Below, piece by piece: positions 17,776 to 26,651 of a stretch of DNA of 64,000 nt (its first letter is position 1; every line of letters starts with the position of its first letter). The DNA is from Roseovarius pacificus. GTDB lineage: Bacteria; Pseudomonadota; Alphaproteobacteria; Rhodobacterales; Rhodobacteraceae. Location of the stretch: assembly GCF_900142665.1 (NCBI RefSeq), contig NZ_FRBR01000013.1, forward strand, positions 52,858 to 116,857, given 5' to 3'. Under the pieces are notes generated by a model. The model did no database searches. It saw only the letters and a list, made by a program, of their open reading frames with translations, and was not told where the DNA came from. Made by a program: the position numbers and the translations under genes.

Positions 17776-18723
17776 TTTCAAGGCCGCCGCATCCCGGTCA
17801 CGTATCCTGCGCTGGCAACGGCCATGGAGCGCCGCAAGGCCGAGACGCCGCGCCAGTTTGTCGGTCACAAAAAGCGGCAACCCGTATCGCCGGATCGCTT
17901 TTCGCCAGATGCGCAGCCGGTTCACCATCCGAAGCCCCAACCGTTCGACCGAACCGGGATACACCGGATCGCCCGATGGCGAATAACCACGGCTTTGCAA
18001 CAGGGTGCTGACCTTGCCCTCGACCAGCGCAACCTCGCGCGGGGTGGATTTTCGTTTCCATTGTTCGATCAGAGCCGGGTCGGGGGGGCTGTAAGTCGTT
18101 TTCTCGTGATAGTGCAGCATGCTGTCCTCGAAAGCGACGCCGAGGAATTCACAGACCCGGTGTAGTTCCCGCGGTGCGTTGTCAATCAGATCCTCGTACC
18201 TGAGATGTAGTACCTGATCGGGTTGCAGCCTGTCAGCCGTGGCCTCCCATTCACGCTCGGTGTTCATCCACTGATCGACGCCATGATACAGCGTGCCGGC
18301 CCATCCCATTCCGATTGAGGAGCGGGCCACATCCCGCGGGTCGCGCAGCATGTGGATGATTCTTACCGCGGGTAAAATCTCATGCACCCGCCCGATATTC
18401 CGATGAATATTCAGCGTCAGCACGCCATCGCCCCTGCGCCGGTATTGCCCGATGAAATCCTGCAATAGCGCGATACCGTCCAGTCCCGCAGGAATGCTCA
18501 GGCCCGAGGCCAGAAACCCCCTGCTCTCACACAACGCCGCCAGATCGTAGCGCCACCCACCTGGCTGATCCGGGTCAAGTAGCAGATGGTCGAAAAGAAA
18601 GTCGACCTCGCCGGGGTTGTTGAGCGCAGGGTGCGCGTTCAGCATCAGGCGAAACACCGTGGTGCCCGAGCGAAGGGCGCCGAACACAAAGACCGGAGCG
18701 TCGCCAGAGGGTGCATCGGTCAT
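17773..18723 (-). CDS. Sulfotransferase family protein
   Basis: A 316-residue cytosolic sulfotransferase. The 5'-phosphosulfate loop is VFGALRSGTTVFRLML (about residues 13-28), and the 3'-phosphate motif is IIHMLRDPRDVARSS (about residues 123-137). The C-terminal part is basic. The gene begins 6 bases after the stop of the exosortase gene on the same strand, so the two probably share a transcript. Such enzymes next to exosortase/EPS loci usually act on polysaccharide, but a protein or small-molecule acceptor cannot be excluded. It ends inside the bidirectional terminator shared with the PA14/G8 gene. Confidence 0.85.
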   Translation of the reverse strand: MTDAPSGDAPVFVFGALRSGTTVFRLMLNAHPALNNPGEVDFLFDHLLLDPDQPGGWRYDLAALCESRGFLASGLSIPAGLDGIALLQDFIGQYRRRGDGVLTLNIHRNIGRVHEILPAVRIIHMLRDPRDVARSSIGMGWAGTLYHGVDQWMNTEREWEATADRLQPDQVLHLRYEDLIDNAPRELHRVCEFLGVAFEDSMLHYHEKTTYSPPDPALIEQWKRKSTPREVALVEGKVSTLLQSRGYSPSGDPVYPGSVERLGLRMVNRLRIWRKAIRRYGLPLFVTDKLARRLGLAALHGRCQRRIRDRDAAALK

Positions 18724-18729
18724 TCGCGG

Positions 18730-20325
18730 TCAAATCCCCGGCACGAAACGCGGCAGGCGCCCAAGCAGGGCATACATGCTGTCTTGTAGTCGCGCTTCGG
18801 CATCCGCTGGCTCTTCATCCACGCCGATAGGGGTGATCAGCCGGACGATGGCGCTGTCGTTGCGCCCGTTGCGCAGCTTACCCATCATCAGGTGCAGTTT
18901 CGCACTGTACATCGAGGCCGTGCGCACGCCTTGCTGCTCGTACCAGTAATAGACAAGATTGCGCTGCACGCCTTTCTGAATGATCGCCCGGTTCAGGGTG
19001 AACGGGTCCCCTGCCCTGTCGGTGGTTTCGATCTGTTCCAGCTTGGCGATCTCCCATCCGGCCCCCGGCAGGCAGACTTCGGGGGAATGCACGCCACCCT
19101 GGGTCTGATCCTTGTACCAGGCCAGGAAAATATCGACAGTCAGCGGCGTACCCGGTTTGACAAGCGAGGCCATCAGATAGTCATCGGCCCTCAGGGCATT
19201 CTCGATCGAGGAATCCAGCCGCCCGTGCTGAATGGCGCTCCAGTCGCCGACTGTGGTCGGGAACAACAGGAACGGTTCGCGCTCCACCACCACCGCGTCG
19301 CGTTTCGGCATCGCCTGCCACCCGATGGCCAGCATACCCACGATGACCGTCGTCAGGATCAGGGCCGAGGACGGGCGCACCAGACCGATGCGTTTGGCCT
19401 GTGTGCCCAACCCTTCGGTTTCCAGATCGAGCGCCTCGATCAGGCCTACCTTGTCGCGGCGCAGCTTCACCAGAACCCAGGCAAAGGCAAACAGGATCAA
19501 CACGCAGGAAATGAAGATCACCCAGCCCTCGAAGAAATGCGAAAACCCTTCGACATGTTCCAGCCCGTAATTGTTCACGATCCAGCCCGCGATGGCGATC
19601 CGTACCGAGTTCATGAAAACGGTGATCGGCGCGGCCGAGATCAGCAACAGCGCCTTGTGCCACATCGGCCCCTGATAGAGCACCGCGAAGATATAGGAAA
19701 AGCTGAGGATCGGGAACAGATAGCGCAGGCCCGAACAGGCCTCGGCCACCTGAAGCTTGTAAACGCCCAGGTCGATGATGTTGCCCTCGAGGTAAACGGG
19801 AACGCGCAGCAGTTGCAGGAAATACACGCCCAGCTCCGAGGACACCCCCTGAAGATAGGTGGACAGCCCGTAGTATAATGCACCGGGAAGCGGCAGCATG
19901 TAGACCAGATGCAGGACCGGCGGCCAGAAATGCTTGCCGGTGGTCCAGCCGAAACTGATCAGCAAAATCGCCCCGACCCAGAGGATCAGGGCATAGGCCA
20001 CGATGTCGGGGATCTCGATCAGCTTGCCCGCGGCGCCCATCAGAACCGCGACGATCAGCACCAGAACACCGGGCCAGCGATCATGCACATGACCGTCATT
20101 GACCGGCACGGTTTTCAACTGTCGCAGGAACAACAGGCCCGACAGCACCGGGATCAGCGGCCCGTGGCTGTATTCCGGCAGTTGCCACGCCTTCAGCAAT
20201 TCGGCGATGCCTTCCTGGAAAAACAGGCCAGCCGCCACAACGGCCAGAAGCAGCCACAACATGCCCCAATGCAGAAAATCACGGGAGGCTTTTGAAATCC
20301 GGGAAACGGAACCGGTATCTGACAT
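18730..20325 (-). CDS. xrtD: VPLPA-CTERM exosortase with EpsI domain
   Basis: A 531-residue fusion: an N-terminal multi-spanning exosortase (about residues 1-300) and a C-terminal EpsI domain (about 315-510). The catalytic triad is visible: Cys in LQVAEACSGLRYLF, Arg in MNSVRIAIAG and His in EGFSHFFEGW. The EpsI part shows YKDQTQGGVHSPEVCLPGAGW, its typical signature. Exosortases cleave C-terminal sorting signals at the inner membrane and are found with EPS loci. XrtD members act on VPLPA-CTERM proteins. Two proteins with exactly this kind of tail are encoded within the next 3.5 kb, which supports the assignment. The downstream sulfotransferase follows after 6 bases. Confidence 0.92.
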   Translation of the reverse strand: MSDTGSVSRISKASRDFLHWGMLWLLLAVVAAGLFFQEGIAELLKAWQLPEYSHGPLIPVLSGLLFLRQLKTVPVNDGHVHDRWPGVLVLIVAVLMGAAGKLIEIPDIVAYALILWVGAILLISFGWTTGKHFWPPVLHLVYMLPLPGALYYGLSTYLQGVSSELGVYFLQLLRVPVYLEGNIIDLGVYKLQVAEACSGLRYLFPILSFSYIFAVLYQGPMWHKALLLISAAPITVFMNSVRIAIAGWIVNNYGLEHVEGFSHFFEGWVIFISCVLILFAFAWVLVKLRRDKVGLIEALDLETEGLGTQAKRIGLVRPSSALILTTVIVGMLAIGWQAMPKRDAVVVEREPFLLFPTTVGDWSAIQHGRLDSSIENALRADDYLMASLVKPGTPLTVDIFLAWYKDQTQGGVHSPEVCLPGAGWEIAKLEQIETTDRAGDPFTLNRAIIQKGVQRNLVYYWYEQQGVRTASMYSAKLHLMMGKLRNGRNDSAIVRLITPIGVDEEPADAEARLQDSMYALLGRLPRFVPGI

Positions 20326-21005
20326 GGCTGTACCTTGATAATTGAATTCGAACTTTATGAGCCGATCAGGCGCTCTGAAAAAACATTAACGATATGAAGT
20401 CATACGCGATTTTGCCTCGCAATTCCACGTTAAACCAGCCTTTCCAGACATGCGAAAGCCGTTGATTTGACGATATTGGAGAACAGTCGATTTTTCGCCC
20501 GAATGATGGTATCATCAAGCATTACTTATTTATATCAGTATGTTGCATGATTTTTAACCGAAAGGTTTCACAAATTCATTGTCGCGCTTTCGGAAACCGG
20601 CCTGCGGGCGGCGTGGCAATCACAGTCCGGTGAAGGCCCTCGATGGGAATGCCGCCGTGAACTGCTTATCTGGTGTCTGGGGTGATCTATGGGTGCACTT
20701 TGATCACCATGACGATCCTCGGGATACGGTTACAGCCAGCGCCACATCCCCATACAGGTGATTCGCCCAAATATCCGTTTCCAAAAACGCGCCAATTGCT
20801 CAATTGAGAGTCTATTGTTTATATGAAATGCAACTCACGAGGGAAACGCCCGGCCTTCGTGCCGCGCAACTCTACCCAAGGCAGAACTGCTTTCTTTTCA
20901 GGCGGTTTTCCTGAAAGATGACCGAATTGTGGCGATTGCATGGCGAAAAACGATGCCTTGGGATTGCCGGCGAATTGAAGCAAGTACGTTATCAGGAGTT
21001 CCATA
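20326..21005. other. Divergent intergenic region, xrtD / VPLPA gene
   Basis: A 680-base stretch between xrtD (leftward) and a VPLPA-CTERM gene (rightward). It is A+T-richer than its surroundings, especially near 20380-20580, consistent with promoters. A 60-codon frame at 20579-20761 lacks a good ribosome-binding site and homology-like features and is not called. AGGAG is present about 10 bases before the VPLPA gene ATG. No RNA gene or clear repeat was recognised. Confidence 0.5.
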
Positions 21006-21737
21006 ATGAGTCTCTTTTCAAAGACCAAAACCTTTACCGCCGCGGTGTCCTTTGCCCTGATCGCAGGTGCGTCGCATGCCGCCACCGTCGAGGTCAGCAA
21101 TCAGTATTCGAACACCCACGGTTCCTATGGCCACAAATCCATGACCCTGACAGACGATCAGGCTGGCAGCATTTCGGCCAGCGTGGGGGCGTTTGCGCTC
21201 AGCGCGACAGGGCTGGGAAGTTTCATCGCGTTCTGTCTGGATATCGACGATGTCCTGCGCCTGTCCTCGCAATACGATGTGACCGAAGACAGCAGCGGCT
21301 TTGTTCCCTATTCGAACACCACGGAACTGTCTCTCGAACGCAAGTCCTGGGTGCAGAAGCTTTACGATACGGCGTATTCCACGCTCGACCTGACCAGGGA
21401 TGAGGATTCGGTGGGGTTCCAGCTGGCCTTGTGGGAGGTCGTTTTCGAAGGTGACGACGATATCGCCGCCAGCGGGTTCGACGCCGGTTCCGGTGATTTC
21501 TCGGCCTCGGGGTATGGGGACGGTGTTGCGCGGGCCAATGAACTTCTGGCCGGAATTCTGGGAAACACGACCCAGTCCTACAAGCTGACCTTCCTTGAAT
21601 CGAACGATCAGCGCGGCAATCCGCAATACAGCCAGAACCTCGTCACGGCCTCGCCTGTTCCGCTTCCGGCGGCAGGGTTCCTGCTCATCGGTGCCCTGGG
21701 CGGTCTGGCCGCAGTTGGCCGCCGCAAGCGGGCCTGA
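21006..21737 (+). CDS. VPLPA-CTERM sorting-signal protein
   Basis: A 243-residue exported protein. It has an N-terminal Sec signal peptide (FTAAVSFALIAGASHA, cleavage near residue 24) and a textbook C-terminal sorting tail: PVPLPAAGFLLIGALGG, then a short basic end (GRRKRA). The exosortase XrtD would cut at VPLPA. The middle domain is acidic, rich in Ser, Thr and Gly, and has no recognised catalytic motif; SVGFQLALWEVVFEGDDD resembles segments of other PEP-CTERM-like surface proteins. AGGAG lies about 10 bases upstream of the ATG. A perfect 15-bp terminator follows 28 bases after the stop, so it is probably monocistronic. It is likely matrix-associated. Confidence 0.88.
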   Translation: MSLFSKTKTFTAAVSFALIAGASHAATVEVSNQYSNTHGSYGHKSMTLTDDQAGSISASVGAFALSATGLGSFIAFCLDIDDVLRLSSQYDVTEDSSGFVPYSNTTELSLERKSWVQKLYDTAYSTLDLTRDEDSVGFQLALWEVVFEGDDDIAASGFDAGSGDFSASGYGDGVARANELLAGILGNTTQSYKLTFLESNDQRGNPQYSQNLVTASPVPLPAAGFLLIGALGGLAAVGRRKRA

Positions 21738-21765
21738 TCCCCAGGATTGCCCGCACCCGAAACGC

Positions 21766-21800
21766 AGAAACGCCCCGAACGTGATGTTCGGGGCGTTTCT
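21766..21800. terminator. Strong intrinsic terminator
   Basis: AGAAACGCCCCGAAC and its exact reverse complement GTTCGGGGCGTTTCT are separated by GTGAT, giving a perfect 15-bp stem. It lies between the convergent ends of the VPLPA-CTERM gene and the metalloprotease gene and can serve both. Confidence 0.9.
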
Positions 21801-21833
21801 CCATGTCCAGCAGGGCACATACCCCGGCCCGGA

Positions 21834-23048
21834 TCAGGCGATCGTCACCATGTCGTAGGTGGTTTCGTACCCGATGTCTTCCATCGCGGCGATGCTCATC
21901 TCTGACATGTAGTTGCCCGAGTAGCGCAGATAAGGCGTCAGCAGTTCCTTGGTAAAGGTTCCGTCGTGCCAATGCGCGCCCGAGCTGTCCAGTTGAACGC
22001 CCTGATCCGACAGGGAATCCCCGCTGGCAATATCCGCGAATTCGCTGTTATAGGCCTCGATGGCATTCGCCCCGGTAAAGCGCATCTGCCCGTCGATCTG
22101 CTCCACCAAGCCAAGGGTCGAGAACAACGTGCCAAAGCCCAGGGCGTGCATCATTTCATGCGTCGCAAGATCTTCCCACAGCCCCTTGGAATCCAGCGCA
22201 TCGACATCCGCCTCGTCGAAGGTCAGGACACCGGTGCTGGGAAGGTAACTGTCAGAACGCAGGCTGCGCGGCCCGCCCGTGGCCCAGGCCCCGCCGTCAC
22301 CATCTATCGCCGCCTTCGTCACGGTGATCCGGATATCGTCGATCCCGTTATGGCTGGGCAGGTCGCCGGTGATGAAATCGCTGATCGCCTCGGCGGCATT
22401 CGCCAGCGCGGCTTTCTGCGCGTCGGTCCAAAGGCCGTCGAAGAGCAGCTCGATATTAAACCCGTCCGGCGTATCCAGCCCGCTGACATACACATCCGGG
22501 TTGTCGCTGCCGGTGTTGGTTTCTCCGGTATCCGTCCCGCCAGTGTCTCCACCGTCAGTGCCGCCGGTATCGCCGCCATCGGTCGTGTCGCCGCTGTCGG
22601 TCTTGTCCTTGTTCTTGCCGTTGCCCTTGCCTTTCGACCCCGAAGTGCCCCCGTCATCGGTCGAATTCTTGCCGCCGCCTGCCCAGACCGGTTTTGCCTC
22701 GGCATCTACGATCTGATCGTCGTGATCGTGATCGTCGTCGTCTTCGGCAGCGAACTCCTTCAGGGGGCGGGCACGCTCGTCCAGATCGGTCGCGGCATTT
22801 TCCGCCGCGCGCATCAACCCCTCCAGCGCGTGTTGCGCCGCATCGGGGAAAAGGCTTTCAAGGTCGGGAATTTCCGGGACGTCCTCGCCGCCATGTCGCC
22901 ACACCGCTGCATGTTCGGGCGGGCCGGCGCGATCCGGCTGAGGCCCTTCGCCTCGGGCAAAGAACGTCTCTACCGTGTCAGAATCGAATTCAGGGGGCAG
23001 AACGTCTGCCAACGGGCCGTTCTGGCCGAACAGGTCATCTCGCTTCAT
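21834..23048 (-). CDS. Leishmanolysin-like zinc metalloprotease
   Basis: A 404-residue protein. The catalytic motif HEMMHALGFG (about residues 295-304) fits the HExxHxxGxx pattern of metzincins, and the distal His needed as third zinc ligand is probably in SGAHWHDG about 55 residues later, the spacing typical of the leishmanolysin (M8) family. The N-terminal half contains acidic DDDDHDHDD and a long Gly/Asp/Thr repeat linker (GGDTGGTDGGDTGGTDTG). No signal peptide is seen, so non-classical or type I export is possible. The gene sits between two VPLPA-CTERM genes, so processing of surface proteins is a reasonable inference but unproven. Its start ATG lies just upstream of a terminator for the next gene. 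Confidence 0.8.
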   Translation of the reverse strand: MKRDDLFGQNGPLADVLPPEFDSDTVETFFARGEGPQPDRAGPPEHAAVWRHGGEDVPEIPDLESLFPDAAQHALEGLMRAAENAATDLDERARPLKEFAAEDDDDHDHDDQIVDAEAKPVWAGGGKNSTDDGGTSGSKGKGNGKNKDKTDSGDTTDGGDTGGTDGGDTGGTDTGETNTGSDNPDVYVSGLDTPDGFNIELLFDGLWTDAQKAALANAAEAISDFITGDLPSHNGIDDIRITVTKAAIDGDGGAWATGGPRSLRSDSYLPSTGVLTFDEADVDALDSKGLWEDLATHEMMHALGFGTLFSTLGLVEQIDGQMRFTGANAIEAYNSEFADIASGDSLSDQGVQLDSSGAHWHDGTFTKELLTPYLRYSGNYMSEMSIAAMEDIGYETTYDMVTIA

Positions 23049-23106
23049 GTCTGTCTCGCTCGATATCGCCCCCGATCGGAGCAGGTTTTTTGAGCGATAA
23101 CTTGGT

Positions 23107-23134
23107 CAAAAATAAGGCGCCCGTAAAGGGCGCC
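23107..23134 (-). terminator. Intrinsic terminator of the VPLPA-CTERM gene
   Basis: On the minus strand GGCGCCC, loop TTTAC and GGGCGCC form a seven-base-pair stem followed by TTATTTTTG. It lies 30 bases downstream of the stop of the leftward VPLPA-CTERM gene and separates it from the metalloprotease gene. Confidence 0.8.
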
Positions 23135-23164
23135 CTATCCGAACGAGTGATGTTCTGTTTCGCT

Positions 23165-23824
23165 TCAGGCGGCTTTCCGCTTGCGGCGGGCGATCAATCC
23201 GCCGATCCCGAGCGCCGACAGCATCAGCGGCAGACCGGCCGGCAGCGGGATGACGCCGCCCGGGGGGGTGTTTCCGCCGCGGGCATACACAGACAGGTGG
23301 CTCAACGCATGTTGTTTGTCCTGCGTGTTGTCCTTGATGAACGAGGGCATCACGAACGTGCCGCTCTCAGCATCGGCAACAACGTTGTACAGGTAGGCAG
23401 CGAAATCGGTTGATCCCTTGAGAACGATTATGACCTGTGAATATTGTGACAGAATTCCATCTGTCATGTCCCAGCCACCGCTGGTCGCGCCGCCATCGGG
23501 TGTTGCATCAAGGCCCAACGCCGCGCCGCCGGCATCGGTGCCGCCGGGGGTGTCGTCTTTGCCCAGATAGCTCCAGTCGGTATAGCCGAACAGGCCTGTG
23601 GTGATGGTACCGTCGTCGTCAAATGTGTCGGAATTGAAATCGACTTTGTTGTCATTTTTCGGATCGGGTGACAGGCTGCCGAAACAGTCGGCGGCATTTG
23701 CCGTCACATCCGTTACCGAGCATGTCAGTTCATTGGTCCAGGTTGCCGCACTCGCAGCCCCTGCGACGGTAGACAGCGCCAGCGCCGCCACGGCAGGTAT
23801 CAATTGTTTCTTCAAAATATTCAT
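23165..23824 (-). CDS. VPLPA-CTERM sorting-signal protein, second
   Basis: A 219-residue exported protein. The signal peptide is LIPAVAALALSTVAGAASA, and the C-terminus is a variant sorting tail: GGVIPLPAGLPLMLSALGIG followed by ARRKRKAA. The ATG at 23824 is chosen because AGAGGGG lies about 10 bases upstream; an ATG at 23851 would add nine unlikely residues. The mature part contains acidic loops and two Cys (LTCSV, DCFGSL) that could form a disulfide. The function is unknown; such proteins are usually attached to or released from the surface together with extracellular polysaccharide. It is likely a substrate of XrtD encoded 3 kb away. Confidence 0.86.
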   Translation of the reverse strand: MNILKKQLIPAVAALALSTVAGAASAATWTNELTCSVTDVTANAADCFGSLSPDPKNDNKVDFNSDTFDDDGTITTGLFGYTDWSYLGKDDTPGGTDAGGAALGLDATPDGGATSGGWDMTDGILSQYSQVIIVLKGSTDFAAYLYNVVADAESGTFVMPSFIKDNTQDKQHALSHLSVYARGGNTPPGGVIPLPAGLPLMLSALGIGGLIARRKRKAA

Positions 23825-24316
23825 ATCCGACCACCCCTCTATTGCAGCCATTCAATTACTTTACAGTCGCGACGGCACTCCTCCGGAGATTCATCGCATC
23901 GCCGGATACGTTGCCACATTTCCGCCCCAATCCCTAGTATTTCCTTTAAAATAAGGGGGTTTTTATGGCAAAAACATGTTCTGCGGGAAAATTTCAATCT
24001 AAGCGCGAACGGTACTCTCGTGACTCCCTCGACAATCGGGTGGCCAGGCCCGAATTGAGCCCCGAATCGCTACAATCGCAGGCCTGTGCATCTGCCCGCC
24101 AATGCCAATGATTCGGTAGCTTTTCCGGCTCGTGCCTGCTGCCCCGGACCGCCCCGGCACATGTGTCGCGCTCTGCATGTCTTGTGTCTGACGGGCCTCC
24201 TGCCACAAGATTGTGAATAAGTCCTTGTCAGAATCGGAAAATCCGGTCATTTAATTACGGTAACAAGCGAATAAAACGCGATTTTCCGTAACAAACGGAA
24301 AACGGATGAGGACAGA
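23825..24316. other. Intergenic region upstream of repA
   Basis: A 492-base divergent region between the VPLPA-CTERM gene and repA. No gene is supported. It contains the A+T-rich leader of the replication operon, with repeated CGGTAACAA / CCGTAACAA elements at about 24258 and 24286 and an inverted repeat described separately. Promoters for both flanking genes should be here. Confidence 0.55.
24282..24302. promoter_or_regulatory. Inverted repeat upstream of repA (probable RepA operator)
   Basis: TTTTCCGT and ACGGAAAA flank a five-base centre (AACAA), 15 bases before the repA ATG. RepA proteins of repABC plasmids autoregulate the operon by binding palindromes at this position, so an operator is the likely role. 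Binding is inferred. Confidence 0.55.
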
Positions 24317-25495
24317 ATGGCAGTGGATCAGACCCGCATCGACGCGCTGATCGGAGATCATGCAAGCAAGCTTTCCGAGCGGCTTCAGGCGCATCGCGCC
24401 CAGCTTTTTCCGCCCAATGCGCGCAAGGAATTGCGCCGCTTCACCTCGGGCGAGGCGGCCGACCTTCTGGGCGTGAACGACGCCTATCTGCGCAAGCTCC
24501 ATCTCGACGGCAAGGGCCCCTCCCCCGAGGTGCGCGGCAACGGGCGGCGCTATTATTCCACCGCCGATATCCAGGCCCTGCGCGAATTTCTCGAGGACGG
24601 CGCCAAAAGCCCCGGCACCTACCTGCCGGGCCGGCGCGAGGGCGATCACCTTCAGGTCATCACCGTGATCAACTTCAAGGGCGGGTCGGGCAAAACCACC
24701 ACCTCGGCCCATCTGGCGCAGAAACTGGCGCTCGATGGCTACAAGGTGCTTGGCGTCGATCTGGACCCGCAGGCCAGTTTCTCGGCGCTGCACGGTTATC
24801 AACCGGAATTCGACCTGCTGGATGGCGGCACGCTCTACGATGCGATCCGCTACGAAGACCCCGTGCCGCTGCGCGAGGTGATCCAGAAGACCTATTTCAC
24901 CAATCTCGACATCGTGCCGGGCAATCTGGACCTGATGGAATTCGAGCACGACACCCCCCGCGCGCTGGCGCAACGGGATGGTAACCTTTTCTTCACCAGA
25001 GTCGGCGCCGTTCTGGCCGAGGTCGAAGGGGAATATGACGTGGTCGTGATAGATTGCCCGCCGCAGCTGGGGTTCCTGACCATGTCGGCCCTGTCGGCGG
25101 CCACTGCCGTGCTGGTCACGGTGCATCCCCAGATGCTCGACGTGATGTCGATGTGCCAGTTCCTTCTGATGACCTCCAACTTGCTGGGCGTGGTGTCCGA
25201 GGCGGGGGGCGATATGTCTTATGACTGGCTGCGCTATGTCATCACCCGCTACGAACCCGGCGACGGGCCGCAGAACCAGATGGTCAGTTTCATGCGCTCG
25301 ATGTTCGGGGAACACGTCCTGAACCACCCGGTGCTGAAATCCACCGCGATTTCCGATGCCGGGATCACCAAGCAGACGCTTTACGAGGTCGAGAAAAGCC
25401 AGTTCACCCGCTCCACCTATGAGCGGGCGATGGAATCCCTCAACGCCGTCAACGGCGAGATCGAGGGCCTCATTCAGCAGGCATGGGGGCGCTAA
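24317..25495 (+). CDS. repA: Plasmid partition ATPase RepA
   Basis: A 392-residue ParA-family ATPase of the repABC type. Residues about 40-95 form a MerR-like helix-turn-helix (FTSGEAADLLGVNDAYLRKL), used by RepA to repress its own operon. The deviant Walker A box is INFKGGSGKTTTSAHLAQ (about residues 117-134), followed by VDLDPQAS (Walker A') and VVIDCPPQLGF (Walker B). Together with RepB and parS it would segregate the plasmid. The next gene starts 2 bases after its stop, and an inverted repeat lies just upstream as a probable operator. The length and gene order match Rhodobacterales repABC modules. Confidence 0.95.
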   Translation: MAVDQTRIDALIGDHASKLSERLQAHRAQLFPPNARKELRRFTSGEAADLLGVNDAYLRKLHLDGKGPSPEVRGNGRRYYSTADIQALREFLEDGAKSPGTYLPGRREGDHLQVITVINFKGGSGKTTTSAHLAQKLALDGYKVLGVDLDPQASFSALHGYQPEFDLLDGGTLYDAIRYEDPVPLREVIQKTYFTNLDIVPGNLDLMEFEHDTPRALAQRDGNLFFTRVGAVLAEVEGEYDVVVIDCPPQLGFLTMSALSAATAVLVTVHPQMLDVMSMCQFLLMTSNLLGVVSEAGGDMSYDWLRYVITRYEPGDGPQNQMVSFMRSMFGEHVLNHPVLKSTAISDAGITKQTLYEVEKSQFTRSTYERAMESLNAVNGEIEGLIQQAWGR

Positions 25496-25497
25496 CC

Positions 25498-26490
25498 ATG
25501 GCACGCAAGAATCTTCTCAAGGGATTGATGGAAGAGGCCACCAGGCCCCCTGCCCCGTCCGAGCCCCCCGAGGCCGGCGAAGACACCCGCGTCGATCCCG
25601 CCCGCCCGCGCTACAAGGGCGGGGCCATCGGCGCGGTCAGCCAGTCCATCGCCGAACTCAAAAGCCGCTCGGTGATCGAAATCGACCCGCATCAGATCGA
25701 CGCCGGCGGGCTGACCGACCGGCTCGATGACGATGACGGCGATCATCAGGCGCTGGTCGAGTCGATCCGCGAAAGCGGGCAGCAGGTACCGGTTCTGGTG
25801 CGCCCGCACCCCGGCGATGAGGGCCGCTATCAGATCGTCTATGGCCGCCGCCGGGTTCTGGCCCTGCGCGACATCGGCCAGCCGGTCAAGGCGCTGGTGC
25901 GCGATCTGGACGATCGGGAACTGGTGCTGGCGCAGGGGCAGGAAAACGCCGCCCGCAAGGATCTGAGCTTTATCGAAAAGGCCAATTTCGCCAGACAAAT
26001 GCGAGATTTGGAATATGATCGCAAGGCGATCTGTGCCGCCCTGCATGTGGACAAGACCGTGATCAGCCGCATGTTGTCGGTGATCGACCGCATCCCGATC
26101 GACGTAATCGAGGCCATCGGCGCCGCCCCGTCCGTCGGGCGGGATCGCTGGATCGCCCTGGCCGAATTGCTCGACGGTGAAAACGGCGCCACCCCGGACG
26201 AGGCCGTGGCCCTCGTCAACCTGTCCGGCCCCGCCGACAGTTCCGACAAGCGGTTTGAGGCGCTGATCAAGGCGCTCACCCTGCCCCGCCGCCGCGCGCA
26301 GGAGGACCGCCCGAAACCCGAGAAAAGCAAGCTCAGGGGGGCCGACGGCACCCCCATCGGCCATGCCACTCACAAGGAAAACGCCACCGTCCTGACCCTG
26401 CCCCACGATACGGCGGACGGGTTTGACAAATGGCTGATCGACCATCTTTCAGAAATTCACCGCGACTGGCTGGACCGTCGCGGGGAATAG
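25498..26490 (+). CDS. repB: Plasmid partition protein RepB
   Basis: A 330-residue ParB-family protein that should bind parS and load as a partition complex. The N-terminus MARKNLLKGLMEEA is the typical RepB start; the ParB/Srx-like nuclease-fold domain includes QVPVLVRPHPGDEGRYQIV and YGRRRVLALRDIG, with QGQENAARKDLSFIEKA as the CTP-binding signature region. The helix-turn-helix is AICAALHVDKTVISRMLSV. The ATG at 25498 follows the repA stop by 2 bases; an in-frame start inside repA is less likely. Two perfect parS-like palindromes downstream of repC are the presumed binding sites. Confidence 0.94.
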   Translation: MARKNLLKGLMEEATRPPAPSEPPEAGEDTRVDPARPRYKGGAIGAVSQSIAELKSRSVIEIDPHQIDAGGLTDRLDDDDGDHQALVESIRESGQQVPVLVRPHPGDEGRYQIVYGRRRVLALRDIGQPVKALVRDLDDRELVLAQGQENAARKDLSFIEKANFARQMRDLEYDRKAICAALHVDKTVISRMLSVIDRIPIDVIEAIGAAPSVGRDRWIALAELLDGENGATPDEAVALVNLSGPADSSDKRFEALIKALTLPRRRAQEDRPKPEKSKLRGADGTPIGHATHKENATVLTLPHDTADGFDKWLIDHLSEIHRDWLDRRGE

Positions 26491-26555
26491 CCGGTTTCAC
26501 GGCTTCAACGAGGACCAGAGCAGAAAAAAGACAAGGAGGCACGAAAGGACAGGAC

Positions 26556-26616
26556 GAAAAGGAAAGAGCCCCCCGAGAGAAACTTCCCGAGAGGCCCTTG
26601 GTTCGTGATTAAGCAC
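26556..26616 (-). ncRNA. Counter-transcribed antisense RNA of the repABC operon
   Basis: Between repB and repC, transcribed leftward. A consensus promoter (see separate entry) places the start near 26616. About 17 bases downstream begins a long G-U-rich hairpin spanning 26564-26599 on the minus strand (arms containing GGGCCTCTCGGG and CTCTCGGGGGGCTC), followed by TTTCCTTTTC, a rho-independent end. The size of about 60 nt, the position and the orientation match the ctRNA that represses repC and determines incompatibility in repABC plasmids. Exact ends are estimated. Confidence 0.82.
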
Positions 26617-26622
26617 CTCTGA

Positions 26623-26651
26623 ATCTAAGGTCTCAGGTTGGCGGCTGTCAA
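26623..26651 (-). promoter_or_regulatory. Promoter of the repABC antisense RNA
   Basis: On the minus strand there is a perfect -35 box TTGACA (26646-26651), exactly 17 bases, and a -10 box TTAGAT (26623-26628). This is the best sigma-70-type promoter noticed in the window and drives transcription into the ctRNA. Confidence 0.82.

Noticed and set aside
20579..20761. 60-codon frame between xrtD and the VPLPA gene
   Set aside because: No ribosome-binding site, no signal or motif, and it lies in A+T-rich promoter-like DNA.
21966..23093. 375-codon plus-strand frame over the metalloprotease gene
   Set aside because: Antisense to the gene with HEMMHALGFG; the repeat-rich linker keeps both strands open.
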